Source of the DNA: Mycobacterium syngnathidarum
GTDB lineage: Bacteria > Actinomycetota > Actinomycetes > Mycobacteriales > Mycobacteriaceae
DNA length: 64,000 nt
Assembly: GCF_001942625.1 (NCBI RefSeq)
Contig: NZ_MLCL01000078.1
Location: 69,707 to 133,706, forward strand
Direction of reading: 5' to 3'
Shown here piece after piece: positions 40,949-49,718 of this stretch. The notes beneath the pieces are model-generated. The model searched no databases and had not been told where the DNA came from. It saw only the letters and a program-made list of their open reading frames with translations. The translations under genes were made by a program, and so were the position numbers. Each line of letters starts with the position of its first letter. Position 1 is the stretch's first letter.

Positions 40949-41764
40949 TTATTGGCCGAGCGGGTTTTCGGGCGTGGCAGAGGTTTGGTTGGTCGACGGC
41001 GAGGCCGGCGTGCCCGGAGAAGCGTCGCCGCTGGGCAGGGCGTCGCCGCGCATCGAGGCACGGATCTGCTCGAGCCGTGAGTGCCCGGCCATCTGGACGC
41101 TGGCCTGCTGCACCTCCATCATGCGGCCCTGGACCGAGTTCTGGGCCAGCTCGGCCTGCCCGATCGCATTGGCGTAGCGGCGCTCGATCTTGTCGCGCAC
41201 CTCGTCGAGGCTCGGAGTGTTGCCGGGCGCGGCCACCTCGCTCATCGACCGGAGCGAGGCACTGACCTGCTCCTGCATCTTGGCCTGCTCCAGCTGCGAC
41301 AGCAGCTTGGTGCGCTCGGCGATCTTCTGCTGCAGCATCATCGCGTTCTGCTCGACGGCCTTCTTGGCCTGCGCGGCCGCCTGCAGGGCCTGGTCGTGCA
41401 GACCCTTGAGGTCCTCGACGCTCTGCTCGGCGGTGACCAGCTGGGCGGCGAATGCCTCAGCGGCGTTGTTGTACTCGGTGGCCTTGGCCGCGTCACCGGC
41501 AGCCGTGGCCTGATCAGCCAGCGTCAGCGCCTGACGGACGTTGACCTGCAGCTTCTCGATGTCTGCCAACTGGCGGCTGAGCCGCATCTCCAACTGGCGC
41601 TGGTTGCCGATGACCTGGGCGGCCTGCTGGGTGAGGGCCTGGTGCTGACGCTGGGCGTCCTCGATGGCCTGCTGGATCTGCACCTTCGGATCGGCGTATT
41701 CGTCCACCTTGGAGCTGAACAGCGCCATCAGGTACTTCCACGCCTTGACGAACGGATTGGCCAT
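40949..41764 (-). CDS. pspA: PspA/IM30 family protein (35 kDa antigen)
   Basis: Peripheral inner-membrane stress protein of 271 aa; a long coiled coil (residues 20-215) with [20 protein letters not shown] at the amphipathic N-terminal helix that binds lipids. The C-terminal 50 residues are Pro/Ser-rich. Homologue of Rv2744c, a major antigen. It polymerises on stressed membrane and restrains ClgR. The start at 41764 is the family N-terminus. Between clgR and pspA is a 197-bp gap without a recognised promoter. Confidence 0.95.
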   Translation of the reverse strand: MANPFVKAWKYLMALFSSKVDEYADPKVQIQQAIEDAQRQHQALTQQAAQVIGNQRQLEMRLSRQLADIEKLQVNVRQALTLADQATAAGDAAKATEYNNAAEAFAAQLVTAEQSVEDLKGLHDQALQAAAQAKKAVEQNAMMLQQKIAERTKLLSQLEQAKMQEQVSASLRSMSEVAAPGNTPSLDEVRDKIERRYANAIGQAELAQNSVQGRMMEVQQASVQMAGHSRLEQIRASMRGDALPSGDASPGTPASPSTNQTSATPENPLGQ

Positions 41765-41961
41765 TGGTTCGTTCCGCCTTATCTGTCGGGCTTGTCGGGC
41801 CCTTGATGGGGCCTCGTCATTCAGATTTCCGCAATTCCTCTGATGCCAACTTATCGGTTCCGGACAAGCAGCCACAGCCCCGCGCACTGTTCGCGTGGGC
41901 GTTTTGCGAAAATTCGCGCCGCGGGCACGAACAGCGCAATCAGACCGGGGCCGGGTTCATG

Positions 41962-42303
41962 TCACGCGACGGCCATCGACACGGCGTGCGGGATGACGAC
42001 CTTGGTGGCCGCATCGATGTGGGCGACGTTGGCGTGAGCCGACGCCGGGACCGCCGCGTCGACGTGCTCACGTTCGGCCATGTTCTCGCCCGCGTCGGTG
42101 AGTACCCGTGACAGTGGCACGTCCAAGGCGTCGCAGATGGCGCCGAGCAGTTCGCTGGAGGCCTCCTTACGGCCCCGCTCCACCTCGGAGAGGTATCCGA
42201 GACTCACGCGGGCGGCGTCGGAGACTTCACGCAACGTGCGCCCCTGCTCGGTGCGGGCGTTACGCAGTACGTCGCCGATCACCTCGCGCAGCAATGTCGT
42301 CAT
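41962..42303 (-). CDS. clgR: Transcriptional activator ClgR
   Basis: XRE-family activator of 113 aa for clp protease, psp and other envelope-stress genes. The helix-turn-helix is at about residues 8-60 ([26 protein letters not shown]). The C-terminus ends in Met-Ala-Val-Ala, a likely Clp protease degron as in corynebacterial ClgR. The ATG at 42303 is preceded by a SigE-type promoter. Head of clgR-pspA-pspM. Confidence 0.93.
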   Translation of the reverse strand: MTTLLREVIGDVLRNARTEQGRTLREVSDAARVSLGYLSEVERGRKEASSELLGAICDALDVPLSRVLTDAGENMAEREHVDAAVPASAHANVAHIDAATKVVIPHAVSMAVA

Positions 42304-42346
42304 CGCACTCTCCTTCGCCTCGCCTGTCACAGGTCGCTAACAGACC

Positions 42347-42373
42347 AACGCCGGCGATCTTCGCAAGGTTCCC
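42347..42373 (-). promoter_or_regulatory. SigE-type promoter of clgR
   Basis: On the minus strand GGGAAC (42373-42368) and CGTT (42350-42347) are separated by 17 nt, the same layout as the sigB promoter. clgR is a known SigE target in mycobacteria. It lies 44 nt upstream of the ATG. Confidence 0.75.
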
Positions 42374-42399
42374 GGGCGGAACGATTGACGCGATTTCGG

Positions 42400-42888
42400 T
42401 TACTGGTTCTCGACCAGGAAGCGCAATCGGGCGATCGCCTCGTCCACGGCCGCGCGCCGGATGTCCCAGCGTGAACCGGTCAGTGACAACTCGACGACCT
42501 GGGTGTCGACGGGCCCGGCCAGGCCGATGAACACCGTGCCCACCGGGTGTCCACCGTGCGGCTCCGGCCCGGCCACACCGGTCAGGCCGACACCCCAAGT
42601 CGCTGCACAGCGCTGCCGGGCTCCGACTGCCAGCGCCCGCGCGGTGGGTGCGGCGACCGGGCCGACCGCGTCGAGCACCTGCGGGGCCACGCCCGCCAGC
42701 CAGACCTTGGTGTCCTCGTTGTAGGTGACCAGGCCGCCCTGCAACACGGCACTGGCCCCGGAAACCCCGGCCAGCGTCGCCGCGAGCAGCCCGCCGGTGA
42801 GCGACTCGGCGGTGGCCACGCTCTGGGAGCGCACCGTCAGATCGGCGACCAGCGCCCTGGCGTCGTCAGTGAGCAGCGGATCGTCCAC
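42400..42888 (-). CDS. CinA C-terminal domain protein (NMN amidase-like)
   Basis: Protein of 162 aa equal to the CinA C-terminal domain, which in other bacteria deamidates nicotinamide mononucleotide. Motifs TAESLTGGLLAATLAGVSGAS, GGLVTYN and the GVGLTGVAGP and GTVFIGLA segments are present. It starts with GTG at 42888, overlapping the pgsA stop by 23 bp, so the two are co-transcribed. Confidence 0.88.
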   Translation of the reverse strand: MDDPLLTDDARALVADLTVRSQSVATAESLTGGLLAATLAGVSGASAVLQGGLVTYNEDTKVWLAGVAPQVLDAVGPVAAPTARALAVGARQRCAATWGVGLTGVAGPEPHGGHPVGTVFIGLAGPVDTQVVELSLTGSRWDIRRAAVDEAIARLRFLVENQ

Positions 42889-43471
42889 GCGAATCCCTGA
42901 TCGCGGAGATGACGTAATCGGCGCCGGTGAGCACGGTCAGGACCACGGCGGCCCACATGGTCACCCATGCGACGTTGAGCCAAATGTCGGGCCAGGCATG
43001 CAACGGCAGGATGAACAGCCCGATGGCCACGGCTTGCACGAGTGTCTTGAGCTTGCCGCCGCGGCTGGCCGGGATCACGCCGTGGCGCAGCACCGCGAAC
43101 CGCAGGACCGTGATACCGATCTCACGGACCAGCACCACCGCAGTGATCCACCACGGCAGGTCGTGCAGCATCGACAGCCCGATCAACGCCGCCCCGATCA
43201 GCGCTTTGTCGGCGATCGGATCGGCCAAGGTGCCGAACTCGGTGATCATGCCGTAGCTGCGGGCCAGTGCCCCATCGAAGTGGTCGGTGATCACCGCTAT
43301 CGCGAACACCGTGAAAGCGGCGATCCGCCAGCCGGTTTCATGGCCGTCGCCGGCGAACAGAAAAACCAGGAACACCGGAACGAGCACCATGCGCACACCG
43401 GTGAGCACGTTGGCGAGGTTGGCCACGCGCGCACGCGGAACCACCGGATCGGTAGAAGGTTGGCCCGGCAC
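42866..43471 (-). CDS. pgsA: CDP-diacylglycerol--glycerol-3-phosphate 3-phosphatidyltransferase
   Basis: Phosphatidylglycerophosphate synthase-type enzyme of 201 aa, Rv2746c-like (PgsA3). The CDP-alcohol phosphatidyltransferase motif D-x2-D-G-x2-A-R-x8-G-x3-D-x3-D is complete (DHFDGALAR, then GTLADPIAD). Six hydrophobic segments. I start at the GTG 43471; the frame is open further but reads through the divergent argA. argA lies 42 bp away and the two genes share the promoter region. Confidence 0.93.
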   Translation of the reverse strand: MPGQPSTDPVVPRARVANLANVLTGVRMVLVPVFLVFLFAGDGHETGWRIAAFTVFAIAVITDHFDGALARSYGMITEFGTLADPIADKALIGAALIGLSMLHDLPWWITAVVLVREIGITVLRFAVLRHGVIPASRGGKLKTLVQAVAIGLFILPLHAWPDIWLNVAWVTMWAAVVLTVLTGADYVISAIRDSRGRSAAH

Positions 43472-43513
43472 CGCAACAGAATATCGGTTGCCGAAACGGA
43501 TACTCTTGCGCCT

Positions 43514-44035
43514 GTGAACGCAGGCAGTGCCGAGTCGCGCAAACACCCTGTGGTGCGGCGGGCCCGCACGTCCGATGTCCCGGCAATCAAGTACCTGGTG
43601 GACGTCTATGCGGGCAAGATCCTGCTGGAGAAAAACCTGGTGACGTTGTACGAGGCGGTCCAGGAATTCTGGGTGGCCGAGCTCGACGGCGAGGTGGTCG
43701 GTTGCGGCGCGTTGCATGTGCTGTGGGCCGATCTCGGCGAGGTGCGCACCGTGGCGGTGCATCCGAAAGTCCGGGGCACCGGCGTCGGGCACGTACTCGT
43801 CGAGCAGTTGCTCGACGTCGCCCGCGAGCTGCATCTGAGCCGCATCTTCGTGTTGACATTCGAAGTCGGCTTCTTCGCCAAGCACGGCTTCGAGGAGATC
43901 GACGGCACCCCGGTGACCGCCGAGGTGTACGAGGAGATGTGCCGCTCATACGACACCGGTGTGGCGGAGTTTCTCGACCTGTCCTACGTCAAGCCCAACA
44001 CCTTGGGCAACACCCGGATGTTGTTGGCGCTCTAG
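43514..44035 (+). CDS. argA: N-acetylglutamate synthase ArgA (GNAT)
   Basis: GNAT-fold amino-acid N-acetyltransferase of 173 aa catalysing the first step of arginine synthesis. The acetyl-CoA loop VHPKVRGTGVGHVL and the conserved EVGFFAKHGF motif are visible. GTG start at 43514. A TACTCT -10 element (43501-43506) ends 7 nt before the GTG, so a leaderless mRNA is likely. M. tuberculosis Rv2747 has the same size. Confidence 0.92.
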   Translation: MNAGSAESRKHPVVRRARTSDVPAIKYLVDVYAGKILLEKNLVTLYEAVQEFWVAELDGEVVGCGALHVLWADLGEVRTVAVHPKVRGTGVGHVLVEQLLDVARELHLSRIFVLTFEVGFFAKHGFEEIDGTPVTAEVYEEMCRSYDTGVAEFLDLSYVKPNTLGNTRMLLAL

Positions 44036-44043
44036 TTCTTTCC

Positions 44044-44104
44044 GCCGAAATGGCATTCCGGAAGGCCATCACTGGCCGAAGCTGTGCCGGAATGCCGTTT
44101 CGGC
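44044..44104. terminator. 18-bp hairpin between convergent argA and ftsK
   Basis: Arms GCCGAAATGGCATTCCGG (44044-44061) and CCGGAATGCCGTTTCGGC (44087-44104) pair with one wobble around a 25-nt loop. It lies between the argA stop (44035) and the ftsK stop (44112), so it can serve both genes. Confidence 0.75.
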
Positions 44105-44111
44105 ACAGAAG

Positions 44112-46673
44112 TCAGAACTCCTCGGTGTCGTCGTCGGCGTCCCCGCCGACGGCGTCCGACCCACCGCGAATCAGCGCGATCGTGCCTGCCAACTCGTCTG
44201 GCTTGACGAGCACCTCGCGTGCCTTCGAACCCTCGGACGGTCCGACGATGCCGCGGGTCTCCATGAGGTCCATGAGCCTGCCGGCCTTGGCGAACCCGAC
44301 GCGCAGCTTGCGCTGCAGCATCGAGGTGGACCCGAATTGCGAGGACACCACCAACTCGACGGCCTGCAGGAGGACGTCCATGTCATCGCCGATGTCGGGG
44401 TCGACGTCTTTGCGCTCGCCGGCCTTGACCGCGGTGACGCCCTCGACGAACTCGGGCTCGGCCTGGGTCTTGGTGGCCTCGACGACGGCGTGGATCTCCT
44501 CGTCGGTGATGAACGCGCCCTGCATACGCAACGGCTTGTTGGCGCCCATCGGCAGGAACAGGCCGTCACCCATGCCGATCAGCTTCTCGGCGCCGGGCTG
44601 GTCCAGGATGACGCGGCTGTCGGTCAGCGACGAGGTGGCGAATGCCAGCCGGGAGGGCACGTTCGTCTTGATCAGACCGGTGACCACGTCCACCGACGGT
44701 CGCTGGGTGGCCAGCACCAAGTGAATACCGGCCGCACGCGCCTTCTGGGTGATACGCACGATGGCGTCCTCGACGTCACGCGGCGCGGTCATCATGAGGT
44801 CGGCGAGCTCGTCGACGATGGCCAGGATGTACGGGTAGGGCTTGTACACCCGCTCACTGCCCAACGGGGTGGTGATCTCGCCGGACCGCACCTTCTCGTT
44901 GAACACGTCGATGTGACGGACCCGGGACGCCTTCATGTCCTGGTAGCGCTGCTCCATCTCCTCGACCAACCAGGCCAACGCCGCCGCGGCCTTCTTGGGC
45001 TCGGTGATGATCGGCGTGATCAGGTGCGGAATGCCTTCGTAGGGGGTGAGTTCCACCATCTTCGGGTCGATCAGGATCATCCTGACCTCTTCGGGGGTGG
45101 CCCGCGCCAGCAGCGACACCAGCATCGAGTTGACGAAGCTGGACTTACCGGAACCGGTGGAGCCGGCCACCAGCAGGTGCGGCATCTTGGCCAGGTTGGC
45201 CGAGACGAAGTCGCCTTCGATGTCCTTGCCGAGGCCGATCACCAGCGGGTGATGGTCGCGACGCGTGGTGGGGGCGGTGAGCACATCCGACAGTCGCACC
45301 ATCTCGCGGTCGGTGTTGGGCACCTCGATCCCGACGGCCGACTTGCCGGGAATGGGCGCGAGCATGCGCACACTCTCGGTGGCCACCGCGTAGGCGATGT
45401 TGCGGTGCAGCGCAGTGATTTTCTCGACCTTGACGCCGGGCCCGAGCTCGACTTCGTAGCGCGTGACGGTCGGACCGCGGGTGCAGCCGGTGACGGCTGC
45501 GTCGACCTTGAACTGTTCCAGCACCGAGGTGATGGCGTCGGTCATCTGGTCGTTGGCCGCCGTGCGGAGCTTGGGCGGATCACCGGCGACCAGCAGATCC
45601 AGGGACGGCAGCGTGTAAGGGCCCTCGACCACCCGGTCCATCACCAGGGTGTCGTCAGTCTTGGGCTTGCTCTCGGCCTTCTTCCGGCGCGGTTTGACCG
45701 CGGGTTCCGGGACGGTCGGCGCGTCGGCGTCATCGGGCAGCGGGTAGTTGTCCATCGGGGTGCCCGCCGGTTTGGGTGCCTCGAGCGCTGCCGTCGGCCA
45801 GTTCTGGGCCTGCGTGTCCCCACGTGCGGAGTCGTCGTCGTAGTAGCCGTCGGACAGATCGTCGTAGCCGTCATCCCCGTCGTACTCGTCGGCGTACTCA
45901 TCGTCGTACTCGTCGTGGAACGCCCGGGTGCTGAACATCGTGCGCAACGTCGATGGCACTTCGCGGATCGTCGTCCCGGTCACCAGCAGCACGCCGAACA
46001 GCACCGCCATGAACAGCAGCGGCGCAGCGATCCACTCGGTCAGCCCGTCCGACAGCGGTCCGCCGATGGCGAAGCCGATGAACCCGGCCGCGTGCTGACG
46101 TGCCGTCGGATCCTGCGGGGAGCCCGACCACAGGTGCCACAAACCCAGCATCGGCAGCGCGATCATGGCCGAGCCCAGGATCAGCCGGGGGCGGGATTCG
46201 GGGTCGGGTTCAGTGCGCATGAGCACCACCGCGATGACGCCGAGTACGACGGGCGCGAGCACCACGGGACCGCCGATCATCGTGCGCAGCGCGGTATCGA
46301 TCCAGTGCCCGACCGGCCCGGCCGCATGGAGCCACGAACTGGCGGCGACGACGACGGCGATGCCCACCAGGGCGAGCGCCAGGCCGTCGCGGCGGTGGCC
46401 GGGCTCGATGTCGCGGGCCCGGCCCACTGAACGGGCAGTCGAGCCGGCCCCCCTGGCCAGCATCAGCCAGCCCGCGCGGGCTCCCTGGCCGAGTTTCTGG
46501 CCGGCAAGCGCCACGGGCGAGGCCTGAGGCCGGCGCGCGGGCTTGCGCCGGGGCGCAGGCGGGCGGCTCTGACGACCCTGGCGAGCCGGCGCCTGGCGCC
46601 GCGACCCGCCCCGCGAGCTGGCGTTTGACCTGCTCGAACGCGCTCCGGATCGGCCGGCGGTCTTGTTAGCCAT
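44112..46673 (-). CDS. ftsK: DNA translocase FtsK
   Basis: Division-coupled DNA pump of 853 aa. A basic N-terminus is followed by about four transmembrane helices (to residue 200), an acidic linker rich in Asp/Tyr (about 235-310), a RecA-like motor with Walker A GSTGSGKSS and Walker B MILIDPKMVEL, and the winged-helix gamma domain (LQRKLRVGFAKAGRLMDLME). Start at 46673; an upstream ATG at 46727 adds 18 residues. Position matches Rv2748c. Confidence 0.97.
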   Translation of the reverse strand: MANKTAGRSGARSSRSNASSRGGSRRQAPARQGRQSRPPAPRRKPARRPQASPVALAGQKLGQGARAGWLMLARGAGSTARSVGRARDIEPGHRRDGLALALVGIAVVVAASSWLHAAGPVGHWIDTALRTMIGGPVVLAPVVLGVIAVVLMRTEPDPESRPRLILGSAMIALPMLGLWHLWSGSPQDPTARQHAAGFIGFAIGGPLSDGLTEWIAAPLLFMAVLFGVLLVTGTTIREVPSTLRTMFSTRAFHDEYDDEYADEYDGDDGYDDLSDGYYDDDSARGDTQAQNWPTAALEAPKPAGTPMDNYPLPDDADAPTVPEPAVKPRRKKAESKPKTDDTLVMDRVVEGPYTLPSLDLLVAGDPPKLRTAANDQMTDAITSVLEQFKVDAAVTGCTRGPTVTRYEVELGPGVKVEKITALHRNIAYAVATESVRMLAPIPGKSAVGIEVPNTDREMVRLSDVLTAPTTRRDHHPLVIGLGKDIEGDFVSANLAKMPHLLVAGSTGSGKSSFVNSMLVSLLARATPEEVRMILIDPKMVELTPYEGIPHLITPIITEPKKAAAALAWLVEEMEQRYQDMKASRVRHIDVFNEKVRSGEITTPLGSERVYKPYPYILAIVDELADLMMTAPRDVEDAIVRITQKARAAGIHLVLATQRPSVDVVTGLIKTNVPSRLAFATSSLTDSRVILDQPGAEKLIGMGDGLFLPMGANKPLRMQGAFITDEEIHAVVEATKTQAEPEFVEGVTAVKAGERKDVDPDIGDDMDVLLQAVELVVSSQFGSTSMLQRKLRVGFAKAGRLMDLMETRGIVGPSEGSKAREVLVKPDELAGTIALIRGGSDAVGGDADDDTEEF

Positions 46674-46832
46674 GACCGCAAGCCTAGTCGCATATGCCCC
46701 ACAATCACCATCTGCCACACGGGTCACAAGACGGTCTCAATTGACACTTAGCCATACGAACCGAATTCACCGGACCATCGCATAGGGTGGACACTCGTCC
46801 AGTTTCGGCACTCACCGAGGAGTTCTGCCCCT

Positions 46833-47147
46833 ATGCCCGTTGTCGTTGTCGCCACCATGAAGGCCAAGCCCGAGTCCGTCGATGCGGTGCGCGAAGCCTG
46901 CACCAATGCCGTCGCCGCTGTTCATGACGAGCCGGGCTGCCAGCTGTACTCACTGCACGAGGCCGACGGCACCTTCGTCTTCGTCGAGCAGTGGGCCGAC
47001 GCCGACGCGCTCAAGGCTCACAGCACCGCCCCGGCGATCGGCACCCTGTTCGGCTCGATCGGTGAGCTGCTCGACGGCGCTCCCGATATCAAAATGTTGC
47101 AGCCCGTCGTGGCAGGTGACCCGGCCAAGGGTCAGCTCCGTAGCTGA
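46833..47147 (+). CDS. Antibiotic biosynthesis monooxygenase-domain protein (Rv2749-like)
   Basis: Small ABM-fold protein of 104 aa (ferredoxin-like dimer) with [11 protein letters not shown] and [14 protein letters not shown]. Related proteins oxidise quinones or heme-like substrates, or are structural. Its stop overlaps the ATG of the SDR gene (TGATG), so they are coupled. A TAGGGT element near 46785 may be a -10. Substrate unknown. Confidence 0.88.
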   Translation: MPVVVVATMKAKPESVDAVREACTNAVAAVHDEPGCQLYSLHEADGTFVFVEQWADADALKAHSTAPAIGTLFGSIGELLDGAPDIKMLQPVVAGDPAKGQLRS

Positions 47148-47974
47148 TGAGCGCCGAGGCTCCCCTGGCCGGGAAGGTCGCGTTCATCACCGGCGCCGCC
47201 CGCGGCCAGGGGCGGGCCGAGGCCCTACGGCTGGCCGCCGACGGAGCCGACATCATCGCGATCGACCTGTGCGGGCAGATCGCATCGGTGCCCTATCCCC
47301 TGGCCACGCCCGATGATCTGGCCTCCACGGTCAAGCTCGTCGAGGACACCGGCGCGCGCATCGTCGCGCTGCAGGCAGACGTCCGCGACGAGGAGGCGCT
47401 GAGGGCGGCTTTGCAGACCGGCATGGATCAGCTCGGCCGGCTCGACATCGTCGTCGCCAACGCCGGCATCGCCCCGATGCAGTCCGGGCCCGACGGCTGG
47501 CGCGATGTCGTCGACGTCAACCTGACCGGTGTCCACCACACCGTGGAGGCGGCGATTCCGCACCTGGTCGCTCAGGGCGATGGCGGATCGATCGTCCTGA
47601 TCAGCTCGGCTGCCGGGCTGATCGGAATCGGCGGCGGCGACCGCGGGTCGATCGGCTACACCGCAGCCAAGCACGGAGTGGTCGGACTGATGCGGGCATA
47701 CGCCAATTTCCTTGCTCCACACAGCATCCGGGTCAACTCCATCCACCCCACCGGGGTAGACACGCCGATGATCAACAACGAGTTCACCCGGGATTGGTTA
47801 CGGCAGGTCTCCGAAGAGTCGAACGCGCCAACCGATTTCGCGAATGCGCTCCCGGTGCAGGTGGTGCAGGCCGAGGACATCGCCAACGCGGTGGCCTGGC
47901 TGGTGTCGGATCAGGCGCGCTACGTCACGGGTGTGACACTTCCGGTGGATGCCGGCATCGTCAACAAGCGATGA
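47147..47974 (+). CDS. Mycofactocin-coupled-type SDR family oxidoreductase (Rv2750-like)
   Basis: Short-chain dehydrogenase of 275 aa. It has [28 protein letters not shown], the catalytic YTAAKHG and [13 protein letters not shown], with the insertion after the first Rossmann strand ([20 protein letters not shown]) typical of mycofactocin-dependent SDRs that hold NADH tightly. The ATG overlaps the ABM stop; the next gene fragment begins at its stop (ATGA). Confidence 0.9.
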   Translation: MSAEAPLAGKVAFITGAARGQGRAEALRLAADGADIIAIDLCGQIASVPYPLATPDDLASTVKLVEDTGARIVALQADVRDEEALRAALQTGMDQLGRLDIVVANAGIAPMQSGPDGWRDVVDVNLTGVHHTVEAAIPHLVAQGDGGSIVLISSAAGLIGIGGGDRGSIGYTAAKHGVVGLMRAYANFLAPHSIRVNSIHPTGVDTPMINNEFTRDWLRQVSEESNAPTDFANALPVQVVQAEDIANAVAWLVSDQARYVTGVTLPVDAGIVNKR

Positions 47975-48180
47975 GTGAACCCGTCACGGCGACCGCGATC
48001 GGCCCCATGGTGCTGGCCGCCGTCGAACAGTACGAGCCGATCCGGCGGCGGCTGGTCGACGACGAACTGGCGGGCGCGTTCCTGCCGGCCGGGCTGGGTG
48101 CGTTCACCCGGACCATGCGCTAGTCGGTTGCCCGAAGACAACTGATCCAGGCCACCGAACCTGACCTGCCGCAAGCGCTA
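47971..48180 (+). pseudogene. Truncated methyltransferase-like gene (Rv2751 remnant)
   Basis: The ATG at 47971 overlaps the SDR stop by 4 bp. The first 50 residues ([20 protein letters not shown]..., ILPAGL-like block) resemble the N-terminus of Rv2751, a predicted SAM-dependent methyltransferase of about 296 aa. An amber stop at 48121-48123 ends the frame. In-frame residues after it (RRQLIQATEPDL...) still look related until the globin gene begins. The catalytic part is missing, so I call it a pseudogene. Confidence 0.65.
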
Positions 48181-48585
48181 GCAGGCAACCAGAGCGTCGA
48201 GCTCGGCGGCATCGACACCGGCCAGTCGCCGGTGCATGGCCTTGGCGATACGCCCGGCCTGCAGCTTGGCCCGCTCGGCGTGCGGGCCCGCGAACAGCTC
48301 GTCAACGGTGTCGGTCCACAACGTCAGCCACCGCACGAAGTGTTCGGCCGACAACGGGTGACGGGCGTGCAGCTCGCGGTGCACGATCAGGGCGCTGCGC
48401 CGGTAGAGCCCGGCACGGAACAGCACGGTCTCCCAGAAGTCGCACATGACAGGCAGATGGGAGCGCAGACCTTTGGCACGCAGCTCTGCGAACGGCTCGG
48501 CGAGCACCGGATCGGACAACGCCTTGCTGTAGAAGCACCACAGCAACAGCTCGACATCGTCGTGGCCAGACAGGTCTTCAGCCAT
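48178..48585 (-). CDS. Group III truncated hemoglobin
   Basis: Truncated globin of 135 aa. The proximal heme ligand is His69 in IVHREL, and the conserved Tyr19 (B10, CFYS), FWETVLFRAG and EHFVRWLTLW blocks define group III. Such globins bind O2, NO or peroxide; the physiological role is unsettled. It is divergent from an HTH regulator with three cysteines and shares a 27-bp operator-like palindrome. Confidence 0.9.
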   Translation of the reverse strand: MAEDLSGHDDVELLLWCFYSKALSDPVLAEPFAELRAKGLRSHLPVMCDFWETVLFRAGLYRRSALIVHRELHARHPLSAEHFVRWLTLWTDTVDELFAGPHAERAKLQAGRIAKAMHRRLAGVDAAELDALVAC

Positions 48586-48623
48586 CGGACAGGTCCCTTC
48601 CCGGGCCGGTGGGGCGCGCTCTA

Positions 48624-48650
48624 GTTTCTACAAACTCTGTTTGTATAAAC
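48624..48650. promoter_or_regulatory. 27-bp inverted repeat between globin and regulator
   Basis: GTTTCTACAAAC (48624-48635), TCT, GTTTGTATAAAC (48639-48650): 12-bp arms with one mismatch, a perfect TACAAAC/GTTTGTA core and an AT content far above the surroundings. It begins 39 nt upstream of the globin start and ends 8 nt before the regulator start, and overlaps a TATAAA -10. Confidence 0.7.
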
Positions 48651-48657
48651 TCTATCT

Positions 48658-49281
48658 ATGGTCACCGCGATCGGGAAGCGCCGAGTCGACGTGCTGAGCA
48701 CGCTGAAGGCCTCGCCTACGCCGATGACCATCGCGCAGCTCGCGGCCGAACTCGCAGTTCACCCCAACACCGTGCGGTTCCACCTGGACCATCTCGAGGC
48801 CGACGGCCACGTGGAACGTGTCCAACCTCACCACCGCAGCCCCGGTCGCCCCCCACAGCTCCACCGGGCGGTGCGCCGGATGGACCCGGCCGGCCCGACG
48901 CGCTACCGGATGCTGGCCGAAATTCTGGCCAACGGATTGGCCGCCGACGACGATCCAGCCACCAAGGCCCGGGAGATGGGGCGCGCGTGGGGACGCACGT
49001 TGCCGCGCCCGGCTACCGACTCCCCTGTTGACGCCCTCGTTCAGACACTCGACGACATCGGCTTCGCACCCGAACCACCCGACGATGACCGGCTCCGGTT
49101 GCGCCACTGCCCCTTTCTCGACCTCGCCCAGACGCGCGCCGCTCTGGTGTGTCCGATCCACCTGGGGTTGATGCAGGGCGCGTTGGAAAGCTGGCAAGCA
49201 CCCGTTGCGGTCGAGCGGCTCGACGCGTTCGTCGAACCGGATCTGTGCGTGGCCCGTCTCGGCCCGAGAGGAGATTCATGA
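48658..49281 (+). CDS. HTH transcriptional regulator with C-terminal cysteine triad
   Basis: Regulator of 207 aa with an N-terminal winged helix of ArsR/SufR type (TIAQLAAELAVHPNTVRFHLDHL). Three cysteines near the C-terminus lie in RHCPFL, VCPIHL and DLCVARL, spaced CX13C and CX31C, which resembles the [4Fe-4S] ligands of SufR. This suggests an Fe-S, oxygen or NO sensor. It is divergent from a globin and followed by a coupled membrane protein. Probably leaderless. Confidence 0.85.
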   Translation: MVTAIGKRRVDVLSTLKASPTPMTIAQLAAELAVHPNTVRFHLDHLEADGHVERVQPHHRSPGRPPQLHRAVRRMDPAGPTRYRMLAEILANGLAADDDPATKAREMGRAWGRTLPRPATDSPVDALVQTLDDIGFAPEPPDDDRLRLRHCPFLDLAQTRAALVCPIHLGLMQGALESWQAPVAVERLDAFVEPDLCVARLGPRGDS

Positions 49282-49718
49282 TGAATGCCGGTGCGGCTGT
49301 CGCGGTCGCGGTGACCTTCTGCTGGCTGGGCATGGTGCTGGCGATCTCGTTCATCGAGGCGCCGCTGAAATTCCAGGCGCCCGGCGTGACGCTGCAGATC
49401 GGGCTCGGCATCGGGCGCAAAGTTTTCCGTGCGCTCAACACCGTGGAAACTGCGTTCGCCGTGGTCGTCGTCGCGGCCCTCGCCACGCATCGCCCGTCAG
49501 CGGCGACGATCGCGGTCTTCGCGATTGCCGTCGCAGCGCTGGCCGTGCAGCTGATCGCCGTGCGGCCCAAGCTGACTCAGCGGTCGAACGCAGTGTTGGC
49601 CGTCGCTCCGGGACAGGAAGTGCACGGCCGGTCGCAGGCGCACTACGTCTACGTCGCGTTCGAGCTGATCAAGGTCGTCGCCCTGCTGACCGGCGGAGTC
49701 CTGCTATTTGCCGGCTGA
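49278..49718 (+). CDS. Four-helix membrane protein, globin-regulator cluster
   Basis: Membrane protein of 146 aa with four hydrophobic helices (about 5-28, 55-74, 78-98, 118-142). A short motif APLKFQAPGV precedes helix 2. Start ATG at 49278 overlaps the regulator stop (ATGA), so it is in the regulator's operon; a second ATG at 49281 is an alternative. Function unknown; its position suggests a role in the response governed by the regulator. Confidence 0.75.
   Translation: MMNAGAAVAVAVTFCWLGMVLAISFIEAPLKFQAPGVTLQIGLGIGRKVFRALNTVETAFAVVVVAALATHRPSAATIAVFAIAVAALAVQLIAVRPKLTQRSNAVLAVAPGQEVHGRSQAHYVYVAFELIKVVALLTGGVLLFAG

Noticed and set aside
42304..42346. ClgR autoregulatory box in the clgR leader
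   Set aside because: CGCTAACAGACC only partly fits the CGCT-N4-GCG-type motif, so I do not call it.
43959..46430. 823-codon plus-strand open frame antisense to ftsK
   Set aside because: Shadow of ftsK; no recognisable domain and low-complexity composition.
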